Origin: an uncultured Blautia sp. | GTDB taxonomy: Bacteria > Bacillota > Clostridia > Lachnospirales > Lachnospiraceae | Assembly: GCF_937880195.1 (NCBI RefSeq) | Contig: NZ_CALFLA010000042.1 | Location: 79,914-143,913 of the forward strand | Direction of reading: 5' to 3' | DNA: 64,000 nucleotides | Shown: positions 8,376 through 17,081 of the stretch, piece after piece | How the letters are laid out: each line of letters begins with the position of its first letter | Position numbering within the stretch: the first letter of the stretch is position 1 | The notes under the pieces: generated by a model | What the model was told of the DNA's origin: nothing | What the model saw: the letters and a program-made list of their open reading frames with translations, nothing else | Databases searched by the model: none | Program-made: the position numbers and the translations under genes

Positions 8376-9358
8376 TTGCAGGAATTGATATAGGGGGTAC
8401 GAAATGCGCCGTATCTTTTTTGGAGGCTCAGGGGGAAAATCCTGTTTTTCTGTCAAAAGAAAAAGTACCGACGGACGAACCACATCCAGAAAAAATGGTT
8501 CAGTATTTTGTAGAAAAGATCAGTGGGGAACTGGAAGCTCACAAGGACTGGAGTCTTAAGGCTATTGGGATCTCCTGCGGCGGTCCGCTGGATGAACAAA
8601 GAGGGCTGATCCTTTGTCCTCCGAACCTTCCTCATTGGGATCATACAGATCTTTTTACGCCCTTAAAAGAAAGATTCGGGGAAGTTCCTGTTATGCTTCA
8701 GAACGACGCCAATGCCTGCGCTCTGGCAGAATGGCAGCTTGGAGCAGGAAAAGGATGCAGAAATATGATTTTTCTCACCTTTGGAACAGGGCTTGGAGCA
8801 GGACTGATCTTGAATGGGGAACTGTACAGCGGAACAAACGGAATGGCAGGGGAAGCAGGACATATCCGTCTTTCCAAGGAAGGTCCGGTAGGATATGGAA
8901 AAGAGGGATCTTTTGAAGGATTCTGCAGCGGAGGCGGAATTGCCCAGCTTGGAAAAAGAGCGGCAGAAAAAGCCCTTCAGGAAGGAAAACAGCCTCTTTT
9001 CTGCAAAAATAAAGAAGAACTTGAAGATATCAGCGCCCGCACTATTGCAGAGGCGGCAGAAAAGGGAGATCCTCTTGCATTGGAGATTTTTGAAACAGTG
9101 GCAGAAAGGCTGGGAGAAGGCCTTTCTATCCTGATCGATCTTCTGAACCCGGAAAGGATTGTGATCGGAAGCATTTATCTCAGACAGGAAAAACTGTTAA
9201 AGCCATTAATGGAAAAAGTGATCCATAAAGAAGCGTTGGGGCAGTCTGTATCTGTAGTGCAGGTGCTTCCGGCAGGGCTTGGAGAAAAGCTTGGGGATTA
9301 TGCGGCAGTTTCTGTAGGTCTTCGGGCATATCAAAATACCTATGGAGGGAAAAAATGA
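8366..9358 (+). CDS. ROK-family sugar kinase
   Basis: Cytoplasmic ATP-dependent sugar kinase of the ROK family, 330 residues. N-terminal phosphate-binding motif GIDIGGTKCAV, catalytic region MLQNDANACALAE with the conserved Asp, FGTGLGAGLI, and the ROK GEAGHIRL segment. The cysteine-rich zinc motif that usually follows (CxCGxxGCxE) is replaced by GYGKEGSFEGFCSG, so this belongs to a variant subgroup. RBS AAGGAG lies eleven bases before the ATG. It overlaps the pseudo-ATPase gene by ten bases and the isomerase gene by four. It probably phosphorylates the imported sugar or its ketose; fructo-, manno- or allokinase activity cannot be told apart from sequence. Confidence 0.88.
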   Translation: MDVIAGIDIGGTKCAVSFLEAQGENPVFLSKEKVPTDEPHPEKMVQYFVEKISGELEAHKDWSLKAIGISCGGPLDEQRGLILCPPNLPHWDHTDLFTPLKERFGEVPVMLQNDANACALAEWQLGAGKGCRNMIFLTFGTGLGAGLILNGELYSGTNGMAGEAGHIRLSKEGPVGYGKEGSFEGFCSGGGIAQLGKRAAEKALQEGKQPLFCKNKEELEDISARTIAEAAEKGDPLALEIFETVAERLGEGLSILIDLLNPERIVIGSIYLRQEKLLKPLMEKVIHKEALGQSVSVVQVLPAGLGEKLGDYAAVSVGLRAYQNTYGGKK

Positions 9359-9963
9359 ACGAATTAGAAAGAGTATTAGAAAGATATCCAGATCTTAAGG
9401 ACTGTAGAGAGGATATTCAGGATGCTTATGAAAAGCTGAAAGAAACTTATGAAAAAGATGGAAAGCTTCTGGTATGCGGCAATGGAGGAAGCGCAGCAGA
9501 CAGCGAGCACATCGTGGGAGAGCTGATGAAGGGATTCAAAAAACAGCGTCCTCTTCCGGCATCAGAAAAAGAAAAGCTGGGAGATCTGGCAGAATATCTG
9601 CAGCAGGCTCTTCCGGCCATTGCCCTTACGGGACATTCTGCTCTTTCTACTGCATTTATGAACGATGTGGCGCCGGGAATGGTGTTTGCCCAGCAGGTAT
9701 ATGGATATGGAAGGGAAGGAGACTGTCTGATCGCCATTACCACATCTGGAAATTCCAAAAACGTTTTAAATGCAGTTAAAGTGGCAAAGGCAAAAAATAT
9801 GAAGGTGATCGGTCTTACCGGACCAGCAGGGGGAGAGCTTAAAGAACTGGCAGATACCTGTATCTGTGTTCCGGGAAGCTGTACGGCAGACATTCAGGAA
9901 CGCCACCTTCCAGTGTATCACGGACTCTGCGCTATGCTGGAAGACGCTTTTTTTGAGGAATAA
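9355..9963 (+). CDS. SIS-domain sugar-phosphate isomerase, GmhA-like
   Basis: 202 residues, the size of sedoheptulose-7-phosphate isomerase GmhA. The phosphate-binding stretch CGNGGSAADSEHIVGELM and the second TTSGNSKNV loop are intact. Residues that bind zinc in E. coli GmhA have counterparts: H52, E56, Q181 and H189, with the same eight-residue spacing between the last two. It is therefore likely an active aldose/ketose phosphate isomerase. No heptose-biosynthesis genes lie nearby; instead it is coupled (ATGA) to the ROK kinase, so the natural substrate may be a phosphorylated rare sugar. Last gene before a strong terminator. Confidence 0.82.
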   Translation: MNELERVLERYPDLKDCREDIQDAYEKLKETYEKDGKLLVCGNGGSAADSEHIVGELMKGFKKQRPLPASEKEKLGDLAEYLQQALPAIALTGHSALSTAFMNDVAPGMVFAQQVYGYGREGDCLIAITTSGNSKNVLNAVKVAKAKNMKVIGLTGPAGGELKELADTCICVPGSCTADIQERHLPVYHGLCAMLEDAFFEE

Positions 9964-9981
9964 TGCTGTAAAAATATACAA

Positions 9982-10026
9982 AAGGAAAAGCCGTCTGCTT
10001 TTGGCTGACGGCTTTTCCTTAACTTT
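9982..10026 (+). terminator. Rho-independent terminator of the sugar locus
   Basis: Perfect 14-base arms (AAGGAAAAGCCGTC and GACGGCTTTTCCTT) around an 11-base loop, followed by AACTTTTT. It starts 18 bases after the SIS gene stop and closes the operon. Confidence 0.9.
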
Positions 10027-10030
10027 TTGA

Positions 10031-10040
10031 GGGGGGGGGG
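10031..10040 (+). repeat. Run of ten G residues
   Basis: An uninterrupted G10 tract directly after the terminator tail. It lies outside any gene and about 130 bases upstream of the putative promoter of the surface-protein gene. Such tracts are prone to slippage in replication and in sequencing. Confidence 0.9.
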
Positions 10041-10173
10041 AGATAGAGAGTGGTTATTCATCTATCCAAAACCTATTATATCGGAGAAATGTGTGCAAAG
10101 TGTGTACTCTTTCTAAAAGAAAATGAAAAAATCTAAACAAACATTAAAAAATCAGGTATTATTCTTTCAACTC

Positions 10174-10202
10174 TTGTATATTTCTTTTAACCATGTTAGA
10201 GT
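10174..10202 (+). promoter_or_regulatory. Putative sigma-A promoter of the surface-protein gene
   Basis: TTGTAT (10174-10179), 17-base spacer, TAGAGT (10197-10202), in an AT-rich stretch. It would give a leader of nearly 190 bases before the ATG at 10397. Confidence 0.45.
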
Positions 10203-10396
10203 AAAAATATAGTTATTATCCAGACCCGTATTCTGCGGGAACAGCAGGAAGCACATTCTGATCAGACTTCCGGCTGCGTTTCAAAAAGGCCGATTCGGCA
10301 TAGATTCCACTTTTGTTTTTGAAAAAAAGAGGCAGATTATGTAAGCTGCAGGCAAAGTCTGTCTGTGAACCATTCTGTGGCAGAAAGTGAGAAAAC
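10203..10396 (+). other. Long untranslated leader with several small hairpins
   Basis: Between the putative promoter and the surface-protein start there is no convincing gene. Short inverted repeats are visible: CCCG/CGGG near 10227-10241, GGAAG/CTTCC near 10249-10273, and GCCG/CGGC near 10289-10299. I could not match it to a riboswitch class I know. The remainder of this 430-base gap holds only the terminator, the G-run and AT-rich sequence. Confidence 0.4.
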
Positions 10397-11746
10397 ATGA
10401 AAAAAAGAATATGGAAAAGAATCAAAAAAGCAGGAACGGCAGCCCTTGCGGCGGCAATTATGCTGGGAAACTCCGCCCTGTATCAGGGCAATGCAGAAGA
10501 ACAGGCAGAGATCCTTTTTGAATCAGATGCAAAGGGAGAATACTGTGAGCAGGAAAGGGTTCCTCTGGAAGGAGACGGAGAAAAAGAAAGCATTTTCACG
10601 GAAGAAGAAATAAGAGAAGAGGAAACGGAGGATATATTGGCCGGAGAAGCTGATTCCTGGAAGGATGAAAATTTACTGGAAAAAGAGAAAAACCAAGAAA
10701 CGGATATTTTTACAGCTGAGGAGGAAAATAAGGAAGAAGATCCCGGCCATGGAGAAATGGAGACAGAGGAGGATTTTGAGGAAGAGGAAGTACCAGGAGA
10801 AGAGAATCCTTCTGAAACAGAGGCGGACAAGGAAAAGACTGCAGAATTTATCCTGAAGGTCAGACCGGAGACGGAAACAGCCAGAGCAGGATCCCGGATT
10901 CTCTATAGGGTGACAGTGGAAAATACAGGAGAAATCCCTTTAGAAAATCTTAAATTTCAGGAAGATATTGGAGGCGAGGAATTATCCGGTCAGTGGGAAA
11001 CTGTAAACGGAGAACCCCTGGTAGAAGAAAGGGGCATTTTATTGGAACAGGGGCAAGAAAAGTGTTTTTACCTGTATATTTCTCTGCCGGAAAGCTGGGA
11101 AAAGCCAGTGGATCTGCATCTGACGGCCTCTGCCCGGTATTATTCTCTGGAAGGGTGGAAAGAACTGACAGATAGGGCTGATCTTACCACGAAGGTTCTT
11201 CCGCTAAAGGCAGAGTTTGAAGTGACAAAAACCGCTGACCGAAGTATTGCGGCGGCTGGAGATCAGATATTTTTCCAGATCTGTATACGAAATACAGGAG
11301 AAAGGACTCTTCATTCTGTTTTAACAACAGAAAAATTCCAGATGGAGGGTATGACGGCAAGATTTCTGGAAAAAGAAGGCGTTACTTTAAATAGAGACAG
11401 AACTAAGGCTCTGATCAAAAAAATTGATCCGGGATATTCCTTTAGTCTCCAGGCAGCAGTGACAGTTACAGAGGATGTCGGTGACAGTGAACTGATAAAC
11501 GAGGTGGAAGTGACAACTGAGGAAACAGGCAAAAGAGCTGTTTCTGCCAGAGAAAAGATACAGATTTACGGAAAACAGGAGGAAGAAAATATAGAAATCT
11601 CAGAAGAGGAAAATGCAGAAGCAGCCGCAGAACCTATTTCCTCCAACCCCAAAACAGGAGACGGGTCACAAGGAGAAATCTGGGTGGGAATCTGTCTGTC
11701 TTCACTGGCGGCGGCAGGCCTTCTTCTTAGAAAAACCAGACGTTGA
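10397..11746 (+). CDS. Sortase-anchored acidic surface protein with DUF11-like repeats
   Basis: 449 residues. An N-terminal signal peptide (basic KKRIWKRIKK, then an Ala-rich core) precedes a very acidic low-complexity region (about 35-150, mostly Glu). Two beta-rich repeats follow (about 152-270 and 275-395) in which the phrase VENTGEIPLENL / IRNTGERTLHSV recurs, like DUF11/CARDB-type stalk domains. The C-terminus is a sorting signal: NPKTG at 417-421, a hydrophobic segment and a final RKTRR. It should be covalently attached to the wall by a class-B-like or NPKTG-specific sortase; none is encoded here. Own promoter and a long leader. The function is not recognisable. Confidence 0.82.
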   Translation: MKKRIWKRIKKAGTAALAAAIMLGNSALYQGNAEEQAEILFESDAKGEYCEQERVPLEGDGEKESIFTEEEIREEETEDILAGEADSWKDENLLEKEKNQETDIFTAEEENKEEDPGHGEMETEEDFEEEEVPGEENPSETEADKEKTAEFILKVRPETETARAGSRILYRVTVENTGEIPLENLKFQEDIGGEELSGQWETVNGEPLVEERGILLEQGQEKCFYLYISLPESWEKPVDLHLTASARYYSLEGWKELTDRADLTTKVLPLKAEFEVTKTADRSIAAAGDQIFFQICIRNTGERTLHSVLTTEKFQMEGMTARFLEKEGVTLNRDRTKALIKKIDPGYSFSLQAAVTVTEDVGDSELINEVEVTTEETGKRAVSAREKIQIYGKQEEENIEISEEENAEAAAEPISSNPKTGDGSQGEIWVGICLSSLAAAGLLLRKTRR

Positions 11747-11771
11747 AAACACCCCCTGTCTGTGCTATTCT
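11743..11771 (+). promoter_or_regulatory. Putative sigma-A promoter of murE
   Basis: TTGAAA (11743-11748), 17-base spacer, TATTCT (11766-11771). The -35 box includes the stop codon of the surface-protein gene. Confidence 0.6.
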
Positions 11772-11787
11772 ATTAAGGAATATATCA

Positions 11788-11804
11788 TTGCTGTGAACAG
11801 TAAC
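11788..11804 (+). repeat. Dispersed repeat core, copy upstream of murE
   Basis: TTGCTGTGAACAGTAAC, identical over 17 bases to the end of the longer copy at 34224-34277. It sits 51 bases before the murE start and within the predicted leader. Confidence 0.7.
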
Positions 11805-11855
11805 TGGATATCTTAAGAAGATGGGTTCTGTCACAGGCTTCTTGGAGGAAGAAAA

Positions 11856-13331
11856 ATGAAACTATCAGCATTATTGGAACGTTTAGAATACACCTGCTGT
11901 CAGGGAAGTACAGAGCAGGAAGTAAGCGCCGTTGTGTATGATTCCCGCAAGGTGACAGAGGATTCTCTTTTTGTCTGCATCCGCGGAGCTGTTGTGGACG
12001 GCCATAAGTTTATCCCGGATGTGATCGCAAAAGGCGCAAAGACCCTGATCGTGGAAGAAGAGGTGCAGGCTCCTGAGGATGTAACAGTGATCCTTGTAAA
12101 AGATACCCGTTATGCCATGGCGTTTATTTCCGCCGCTTATTTCGGATACCCGGCAGAAAAGCTGAAAACCATCGGTATTACAGGAACCAAGGGTAAGACC
12201 ACAACTACCTACATGGTAAAATCTATTTTGGAAAACGCCGGATATAAGGTGGGACTGATCGGAACCATCGAGGCTGTTATCGGAGATGAGGTAATCCCGG
12301 CTGCCAACACGACGCCGGAATCCTATGTGGTACAGGAATATTTCCGCAGAATGGTGGACGCAGGCTGCGACTGTGTGGTTATGGAAGTGTCCTCCCAGGG
12401 ACTGATGCTTCACAGAACACAGGGATTTGTGTTTGACTACGGTATTTTTACCAATATTGAACCGGATCACATCGGACCTAATGAACACAGGGATTTTGAC
12501 CATTATCTTTCCTGTAAATCCATGCTGCTCAGGCAGTGCCGCGTAGGAATTGTAAATAGGGATGACCAGCATTTTGACAGGATCATAGAAGGACATACCT
12601 GTCAGCTGGAAACATATGGATTTTCTTCCGAGGCAGATCTTCGGGCAGAGGACGCTCATATGGTAGGCGGAAAGGGATATCTTGGAATCTCCTATCAGCT
12701 TAAGGGGCTTATGGAGTTTCCGGTGGAAATCGACATTCCGGGTAAATTCAGTATTTACAATTCTCTTACTGCCATTGCTATCTGCCGTCACTTTAAGGTT
12801 TCCAGAGAAAATATCATTAAGGCTTTAAAGGTGGCGAAGGTCAAGGGACGAATTGAGACGATCAAAGTATCAGATGAGTTTACGCTTATGATCGATTATG
12901 CTCATAATGCAATGGCTCTGGAAAGTCTTCTCACAACCTTAAAGGAATACCATCCCCACAGACTGGTATGTCTGTTTGGCTGCGGAGGAAACAGAGCAAA
13001 ATCACGCCGCTATGAAATGGGCGAGGTGTCGGGCCGCCTTGCGGATCTGACAATCATTACCTCTGATAACCCAAGATTTGAGGAACCCCAGGATATTATT
13101 GACGATATTAAAACAGGCATTGCCAGAACAAAGGGCAAATATGTGGAAATCTGTGATCGTAAAGAAGCTATTGCCTATGCCATTCATCATGGAGAGCCGG
13201 GAGACATTATTGTGCTTGCCGGCAAGGGACATGAGGATTACCAGGAAATCCAGGGTAAAAAATATCCTATGGATGAGAGAGTGCTGATCGCAGAAATTCT
13301 GGAGGAAGATAAAGAAAGAGAGAATGCATGA
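11856..13331 (+). CDS. murE: UDP-N-acetylmuramoyl-tripeptide synthetase (meso-DAP-adding)
   Basis: Adds the third amino acid to UDP-MurNAc-L-Ala-D-Glu in peptidoglycan precursor synthesis. 491 residues, normal length. ATP-binding loop GITGTKGKTTTTYM near residue 110, substrate-binding SSQGLMLHRT, and in the C-terminal domain TSDNPRFEEP; the DNPR motif marks meso-diaminopimelate rather than lysine specificity, so the wall is probably DAP-type. RBS TTGGAGG. In most Firmicutes murE lies in the dcw cluster; here it is 16 kb upstream and its end overlaps priA (ATGA). Confidence 0.96.
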   Translation: MKLSALLERLEYTCCQGSTEQEVSAVVYDSRKVTEDSLFVCIRGAVVDGHKFIPDVIAKGAKTLIVEEEVQAPEDVTVILVKDTRYAMAFISAAYFGYPAEKLKTIGITGTKGKTTTTYMVKSILENAGYKVGLIGTIEAVIGDEVIPAANTTPESYVVQEYFRRMVDAGCDCVVMEVSSQGLMLHRTQGFVFDYGIFTNIEPDHIGPNEHRDFDHYLSCKSMLLRQCRVGIVNRDDQHFDRIIEGHTCQLETYGFSSEADLRAEDAHMVGGKGYLGISYQLKGLMEFPVEIDIPGKFSIYNSLTAIAICRHFKVSRENIIKALKVAKVKGRIETIKVSDEFTLMIDYAHNAMALESLLTTLKEYHPHRLVCLFGCGGNRAKSRRYEMGEVSGRLADLTIITSDNPRFEEPQDIIDDIKTGIARTKGKYVEICDRKEAIAYAIHHGEPGDIIVLAGKGHEDYQEIQGKKYPMDERVLIAEILEEDKERENA

Positions 13332-15547
13332 TCTATGCAGATATTATCGTGGATATTTCCCACGAAAAGCTGGATCGGAGCTTCCAGTATGCTGTGCCTG
13401 AAGAAATAGAAGACGAGATCAGGATCGGGATGGTGGCGTCGATTCCCTTTGGAAATGGAAACAGACAGCGGAGAGGTTATGTGATAGGTCTTTCAAAAAC
13501 ACCAAAAATCTCTCCAGACAGAATAAAACCTCTTATGGGTCTTGTAAGTGGACAGGAAACAACAGAGGCAAGACTGGTATCTCTGGCTGCCTGGATGCGG
13601 GAAAGATATGGATCGACTATGGCTCAGGCCCTTAAAACCGTGATTCCTGTACAGGAAAAGGTCCGTGCCAAAGAGAAGAGGGAAATATCTCTGAACATTT
13701 CAGCATCTCAAGCTGAGGAACTTGCAGCTTCTCTGGAAAAAAAAAGGTGCAGGGCAAGGGCAAGACTTCTTCGAGCCCTGGCGGAATGTAAAAGCCTGGA
13801 TTATACCCAGGCTTCCTCAGAGCTTAAGGTAACTTCCGCAGTTTTGAAACCTCTTGTGGAGGATGGAATTGTACAGATCCGCCAGGAACAGGTATACCGT
13901 ATGCCTGTAGACGGAGAAAACATACCAAGGCAGGAGCTTTCTGAATTAAGCCCTATGCAGGAGAAAGCCCTGAGAGAAATCGAAAGAGAATGGCAGAACC
14001 CTTGTCCCCGTCCCGTACTGATCCATGGAGTGACAGGAAGCGGAAAGACCCAGGTTTATATGAAACTGATCCAGAAGACAGTAGAAGAGGGGCGGCAGGC
14101 CATTGTTCTGATACCGGAGATCGCCCTTACTTATCAGACAGTCAGGCGATTTTACGGCTGGTTTGGAAATAAGGTTTCTGTTTTGAATTCAAGGCTTTCC
14201 CAGGGAGAGCGCTATGATCAGTTTTGTCGGGCAAAACAGGGAGAGATCCAGATTATGGTAGGGCCCCGGTCGGCGCTATTTACGCCTTTTGGAAAGCTGG
14301 GGCTGATCATTATCGACGAGGAACATGAACAGACCTACAAAAGTGAAACCAGTCCAAGATATCATGCAAGGGAAGCCGCCATACAGCGGGCTTCTATGGA
14401 GGGAGCCAGAATAGTTCTGGGATCTGCTACTCCGTCTCTGGAGGCATATGCCAAAGCGCAGTCCGGAGAATTTGCGCTGGTGAATATGAATGCAAGATTT
14501 GAAGAACGTCCTCTTCCCCAGGTATCAATTATTGATATGAGGGAAGAATTAAAAGCAGGGAACCGTTCTGTTTTAAGTAGAAGTTTGCGGGAGGCCATGG
14601 AAAAGCGGCTGAAAAACGGGGAACAGTCCATGCTGTTTTTGAACAGGAGAGGGTATGCAGGCTTTGTTTCCTGCCGTTCCTGCGGACTGGTATTAAAATG
14701 TCCTCACTGCGACGTGGCTCTGTCAGAGCATAATAATGGTAGGATGATCTGCCATTACTGCGGTTACCAAACGCCTAAGATACAAAGCTGTCCTTCCTGC
14801 GGATCGCCTTATATTGGTGGATTCAAGGCAGGAACCCAGCAGATCGAAAAAGTGCTTATGAGGACGTTTCCAGGCATCCGGGTACTGCGGATGGATTATG
14901 ATACCACAAGGACAAAGGGAAGCTACGAGGAGATCCTCTCTTCTTTTGCGGCTCATGAGGCTGACGTTCTTGTGGGAACCCAGATGATCGTCAAGGGACA
15001 TGATTTTCCAGACGTTACTCTGGTAGGAGCGGTTGCGGCAGATCTTTCTCTTAATGCATCCGATTATCGGTGTGCAGAAAGAACCTTTCAGCTTCTTACC
15101 CAGGCAGTAGGAAGAGCGGGACGGGGTCGGAAACCCGGCGAGGCATTTATCCAGACATACCATCCAGAGCATTATAGTATTCAGGCGGCGGCAGACCAGG
15201 ATTATTTCCGGTTTTATCAGGAGGAAATGAGTTATCGTACCCTTCTTGATTATCCTCCGGCAGCTCATATGCTTTCGGTTCTTGCCTCAGGGGAGGACGA
15301 GGCCCTTCTGGAAAAGGGAATGGAATTTATCAAAAGGTTTACAGAAAGGATAAGTCCTGGAAAAAGCCTTCATATTATCGGCCCGGCATGGGAAGCCGTA
15401 GGCAAGGTAAACGATATATACCGTAAGGTACTTTACTTGAAACATACAGAAGAAAAAATCCTTATGGAAATAAAAAACAAAACAGAAAAATATATAGAGA
15501 TCAATTCTGGATTTCGGAATTTACATATACAGTTTGATTTTATTTGA
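13328..15547 (+). CDS. priA: Primosomal protein N' (replication-restart helicase PriA)
   Basis: Superfamily-2 DNA helicase that recognises abandoned forks and reloads the replisome. 739 residues. N-terminal 3'-DNA-binding domain (about 1-100), Walker A GVTGSGKTQVY, DEEH box IIDEEHEQTY, two zinc-binding cysteine pairs clusters (CRSCGLVLKCPHC and CHYCGYQ...CPSCG) and the helicase C-terminal GTQMIVKGHDFPDVTLVG and QAVGRAGR motifs. All key residues are present. It starts inside the murE stop codon, so the two are probably co-translated, although their products are unrelated in function. Confidence 0.96.
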   Translation: MIYADIIVDISHEKLDRSFQYAVPEEIEDEIRIGMVASIPFGNGNRQRRGYVIGLSKTPKISPDRIKPLMGLVSGQETTEARLVSLAAWMRERYGSTMAQALKTVIPVQEKVRAKEKREISLNISASQAEELAASLEKKRCRARARLLRALAECKSLDYTQASSELKVTSAVLKPLVEDGIVQIRQEQVYRMPVDGENIPRQELSELSPMQEKALREIEREWQNPCPRPVLIHGVTGSGKTQVYMKLIQKTVEEGRQAIVLIPEIALTYQTVRRFYGWFGNKVSVLNSRLSQGERYDQFCRAKQGEIQIMVGPRSALFTPFGKLGLIIIDEEHEQTYKSETSPRYHAREAAIQRASMEGARIVLGSATPSLEAYAKAQSGEFALVNMNARFEERPLPQVSIIDMREELKAGNRSVLSRSLREAMEKRLKNGEQSMLFLNRRGYAGFVSCRSCGLVLKCPHCDVALSEHNNGRMICHYCGYQTPKIQSCPSCGSPYIGGFKAGTQQIEKVLMRTFPGIRVLRMDYDTTRTKGSYEEILSSFAAHEADVLVGTQMIVKGHDFPDVTLVGAVAADLSLNASDYRCAERTFQLLTQAVGRAGRGRKPGEAFIQTYHPEHYSIQAAADQDYFRFYQEEMSYRTLLDYPPAAHMLSVLASGEDEALLEKGMEFIKRFTERISPGKSLHIIGPAWEAVGKVNDIYRKVLYLKHTEEKILMEIKNKTEKYIEINSGFRNLHIQFDFI

Positions 15548-15573
15548 CAAAAAGCCGTGATCCGGTTCATAAC
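15544..15573 (+). promoter_or_regulatory. Putative promoter of def
   Basis: Consensus TTGACA (15544-15549), 18-base spacer, CATAAC (15568-15573). The -35 overlaps the priA stop. The -10 is only fair, so this is tentative. Confidence 0.35.
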
Positions 15574-15626
15574 CAGAAGTGCGGCTGCATAATACAAGAG
15601 ATAACCATGAGAAAAGGAGAATGATT

Positions 15627-16103
15627 ATGGCACTGAGAACAATCAGAACCCAGGGCGATCCCGTCCTTACAAAGGTCAGCAGACCAGTAACAGAAATGAA
15701 TCAGAAGATCCGCACATTGATTTTTGATATGCTGGATACCATGTATGAAGAAATGGGAGTAGGACTTGCCGCACCTCAGGTGGGAATCCTGAAAAGAGTT
15801 GTTACTATCGACGTAGGCGACGGCCCTATCGTACTGATCAATCCCGAGATACTGGAAACATCAGGAGAACAGACTGGAGATGAGGGATGCTTAAGTGTTC
15901 CCGGAATGGCAGGCCAGGTAACAAGACCGAATTATGTGAAGGTAAAGGCTTTGGATGAAAACATGGAAGAAGTGATCTATGAAGGAACAGAACTTCTGGC
16001 AAGAGCCTTCTGCCATGAGATCGACCATCTGGACGGAAAGATGTACACAGATCTTGTAGAGGGCGAGCTTCACAGAACTACTTATGATGACGACGAGATC
16101 TAA
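15627..16103 (+). CDS. def: Peptide deformylase
   Basis: Metalloenzyme that removes the N-formyl group from new proteins. 158 residues from this start. All three family motifs are present: GVGLAAPQVG, EGCLSVPG (metal-binding Cys) and HEIDHLDG (two metal-binding His and catalytic Glu). The frame is open further upstream, to a GTG at 15579, but AAGGAG lies seven bases before this ATG and the protein then starts at MALRTI as in relatives. Followed by fmt, whose product adds the formyl group: the usual pairing. Confidence 0.95.
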   Translation: MALRTIRTQGDPVLTKVSRPVTEMNQKIRTLIFDMLDTMYEEMGVGLAAPQVGILKRVVTIDVGDGPIVLINPEILETSGEQTGDEGCLSVPGMAGQVTRPNYVKVKALDENMEEVIYEGTELLARAFCHEIDHLDGKMYTDLVEGELHRTTYDDDEI

Positions 16104-16128
16104 GATCAAAAGAGCGAGGTATCAGAAT

Positions 16129-17076
16129 ATGAAAGTTGTATATATGGGAACGCCGGATTTTGCAGTGCCGCCTCTTCGAGCGCTTGTAAAAGCCGGATAT
16201 GAGGTTGTGGGAGTTGTAACCCAGCCGGATAAGCCAAAGGGAAGAAGCAAGACCCTTCTTCCGCCTCCGGTAAAGGAGGAGGCTCTGAAATATAATATTC
16301 CGGTTTACCAGCCTTTAAAAGTCAGAGAACCAGAGTTTATGGAAACTCTTAAGAACCTTGCGCCGGATGTGATCGTAGTGGCTGCTTTTGGCCAGATCAT
16401 TCCAAAGGCGATCCTGGATCTCCCGGAGTTTGGATGCTTGAATATCCATGCCTCCCTTCTTCCGAAATACAGAGGAGCGGCTCCTATTCAGCAGGCGGTC
16501 ATTAACGGAGATAAAGAAGCCGGAGTGACCATCATGAAAATGGGAACCGGGCTGGACACAGGAGATATGATTTCCAGGGCTTCAGTACTTCTTGCTGAGG
16601 ATGAAACAGGGGGAAGCCTTTTTGACAGGCTCTCAGAGCTTGGCGCAGAACTTCTTGTTAAGACACTGCCATCTGTTTTTGATGGCACAGCAGTTTATGA
16701 GCCTCAGCCAGAGGAAAGTCCTACCCCTTATGCAGGAATGATCACCAAGCAGATGGGACTTCTTGATTTTCAAAAGGATGCAGAGACGTTGGAGCGCCTG
16801 ATACGCGGGCTGAATCCCTGGCCAAGCGCCTACACATATCTCAATGGAAAAACATTGAAAATATGGAAGGCGGCTGTGGAAAAGAGTGGATCAGAGCCGG
16901 AAAATCCGGGAACTATCATAAAGGCGGATAAGGATGGAATACATGTTGTCTGCGGACAGGATATCCTTATTCTTCAGGAGGTACAGCTGGAAGGAAAGAA
17001 GCGTATGGACGCCGCAGCTTTTTTACGCGGCTGTCACGTGGAATCGGGAACCATGCTTTTGGATCATAAGGAGTGA
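16129..17076 (+). CDS. fmt: Methionyl-tRNA formyltransferase
   Basis: Formylates Met-tRNAfMet using 10-formyl-tetrahydrofolate. 315 residues. The N-terminal formyltransferase domain starts at MKVVYMGTPDFAVPPL; the active-site loop HASLLPKYRGAAPIQ and the downstream DTGDM are conserved; a C-terminal OB-like domain follows from about 205. An in-frame ATG 45 bases upstream would overlap def; the chosen ATG fits the family N-terminus and is preceded by GCGAGGT. It lies 25 bases after the def stop. Confidence 0.95.
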   Translation: MKVVYMGTPDFAVPPLRALVKAGYEVVGVVTQPDKPKGRSKTLLPPPVKEEALKYNIPVYQPLKVREPEFMETLKNLAPDVIVVAAFGQIIPKAILDLPEFGCLNIHASLLPKYRGAAPIQQAVINGDKEAGVTIMKMGTGLDTGDMISRASVLLAEDETGGSLFDRLSELGAELLVKTLPSVFDGTAVYEPQPEESPTPYAGMITKQMGLLDFQKDAETLERLIRGLNPWPSAYTYLNGKTLKIWKAAVEKSGSEPENPGTIIKADKDGIHVVCGQDILILQEVQLEGKKRMDAAAFLRGCHVESGTMLLDHKE

Positions 17077-17081
17077 CAGAA

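Noticed and set aside
10203-10396. Riboswitch (cyclic di-GMP or other) in the surface-protein leader
   Set aside because: I could not align the leader with the conserved core of any class I know; only small unrelated hairpins are visible. A covariance-model search would decide.
10216-10425. Minus-strand 69-codon frame in the same leader
   Set aside because: No ribosome-binding site, no domain, and it overlaps the start of the surface-protein gene.
11883-12791. Open frame of 302 codons antisense to murE
   Set aside because: Opposite a complete murE with intact motifs; no start signal and no domain.
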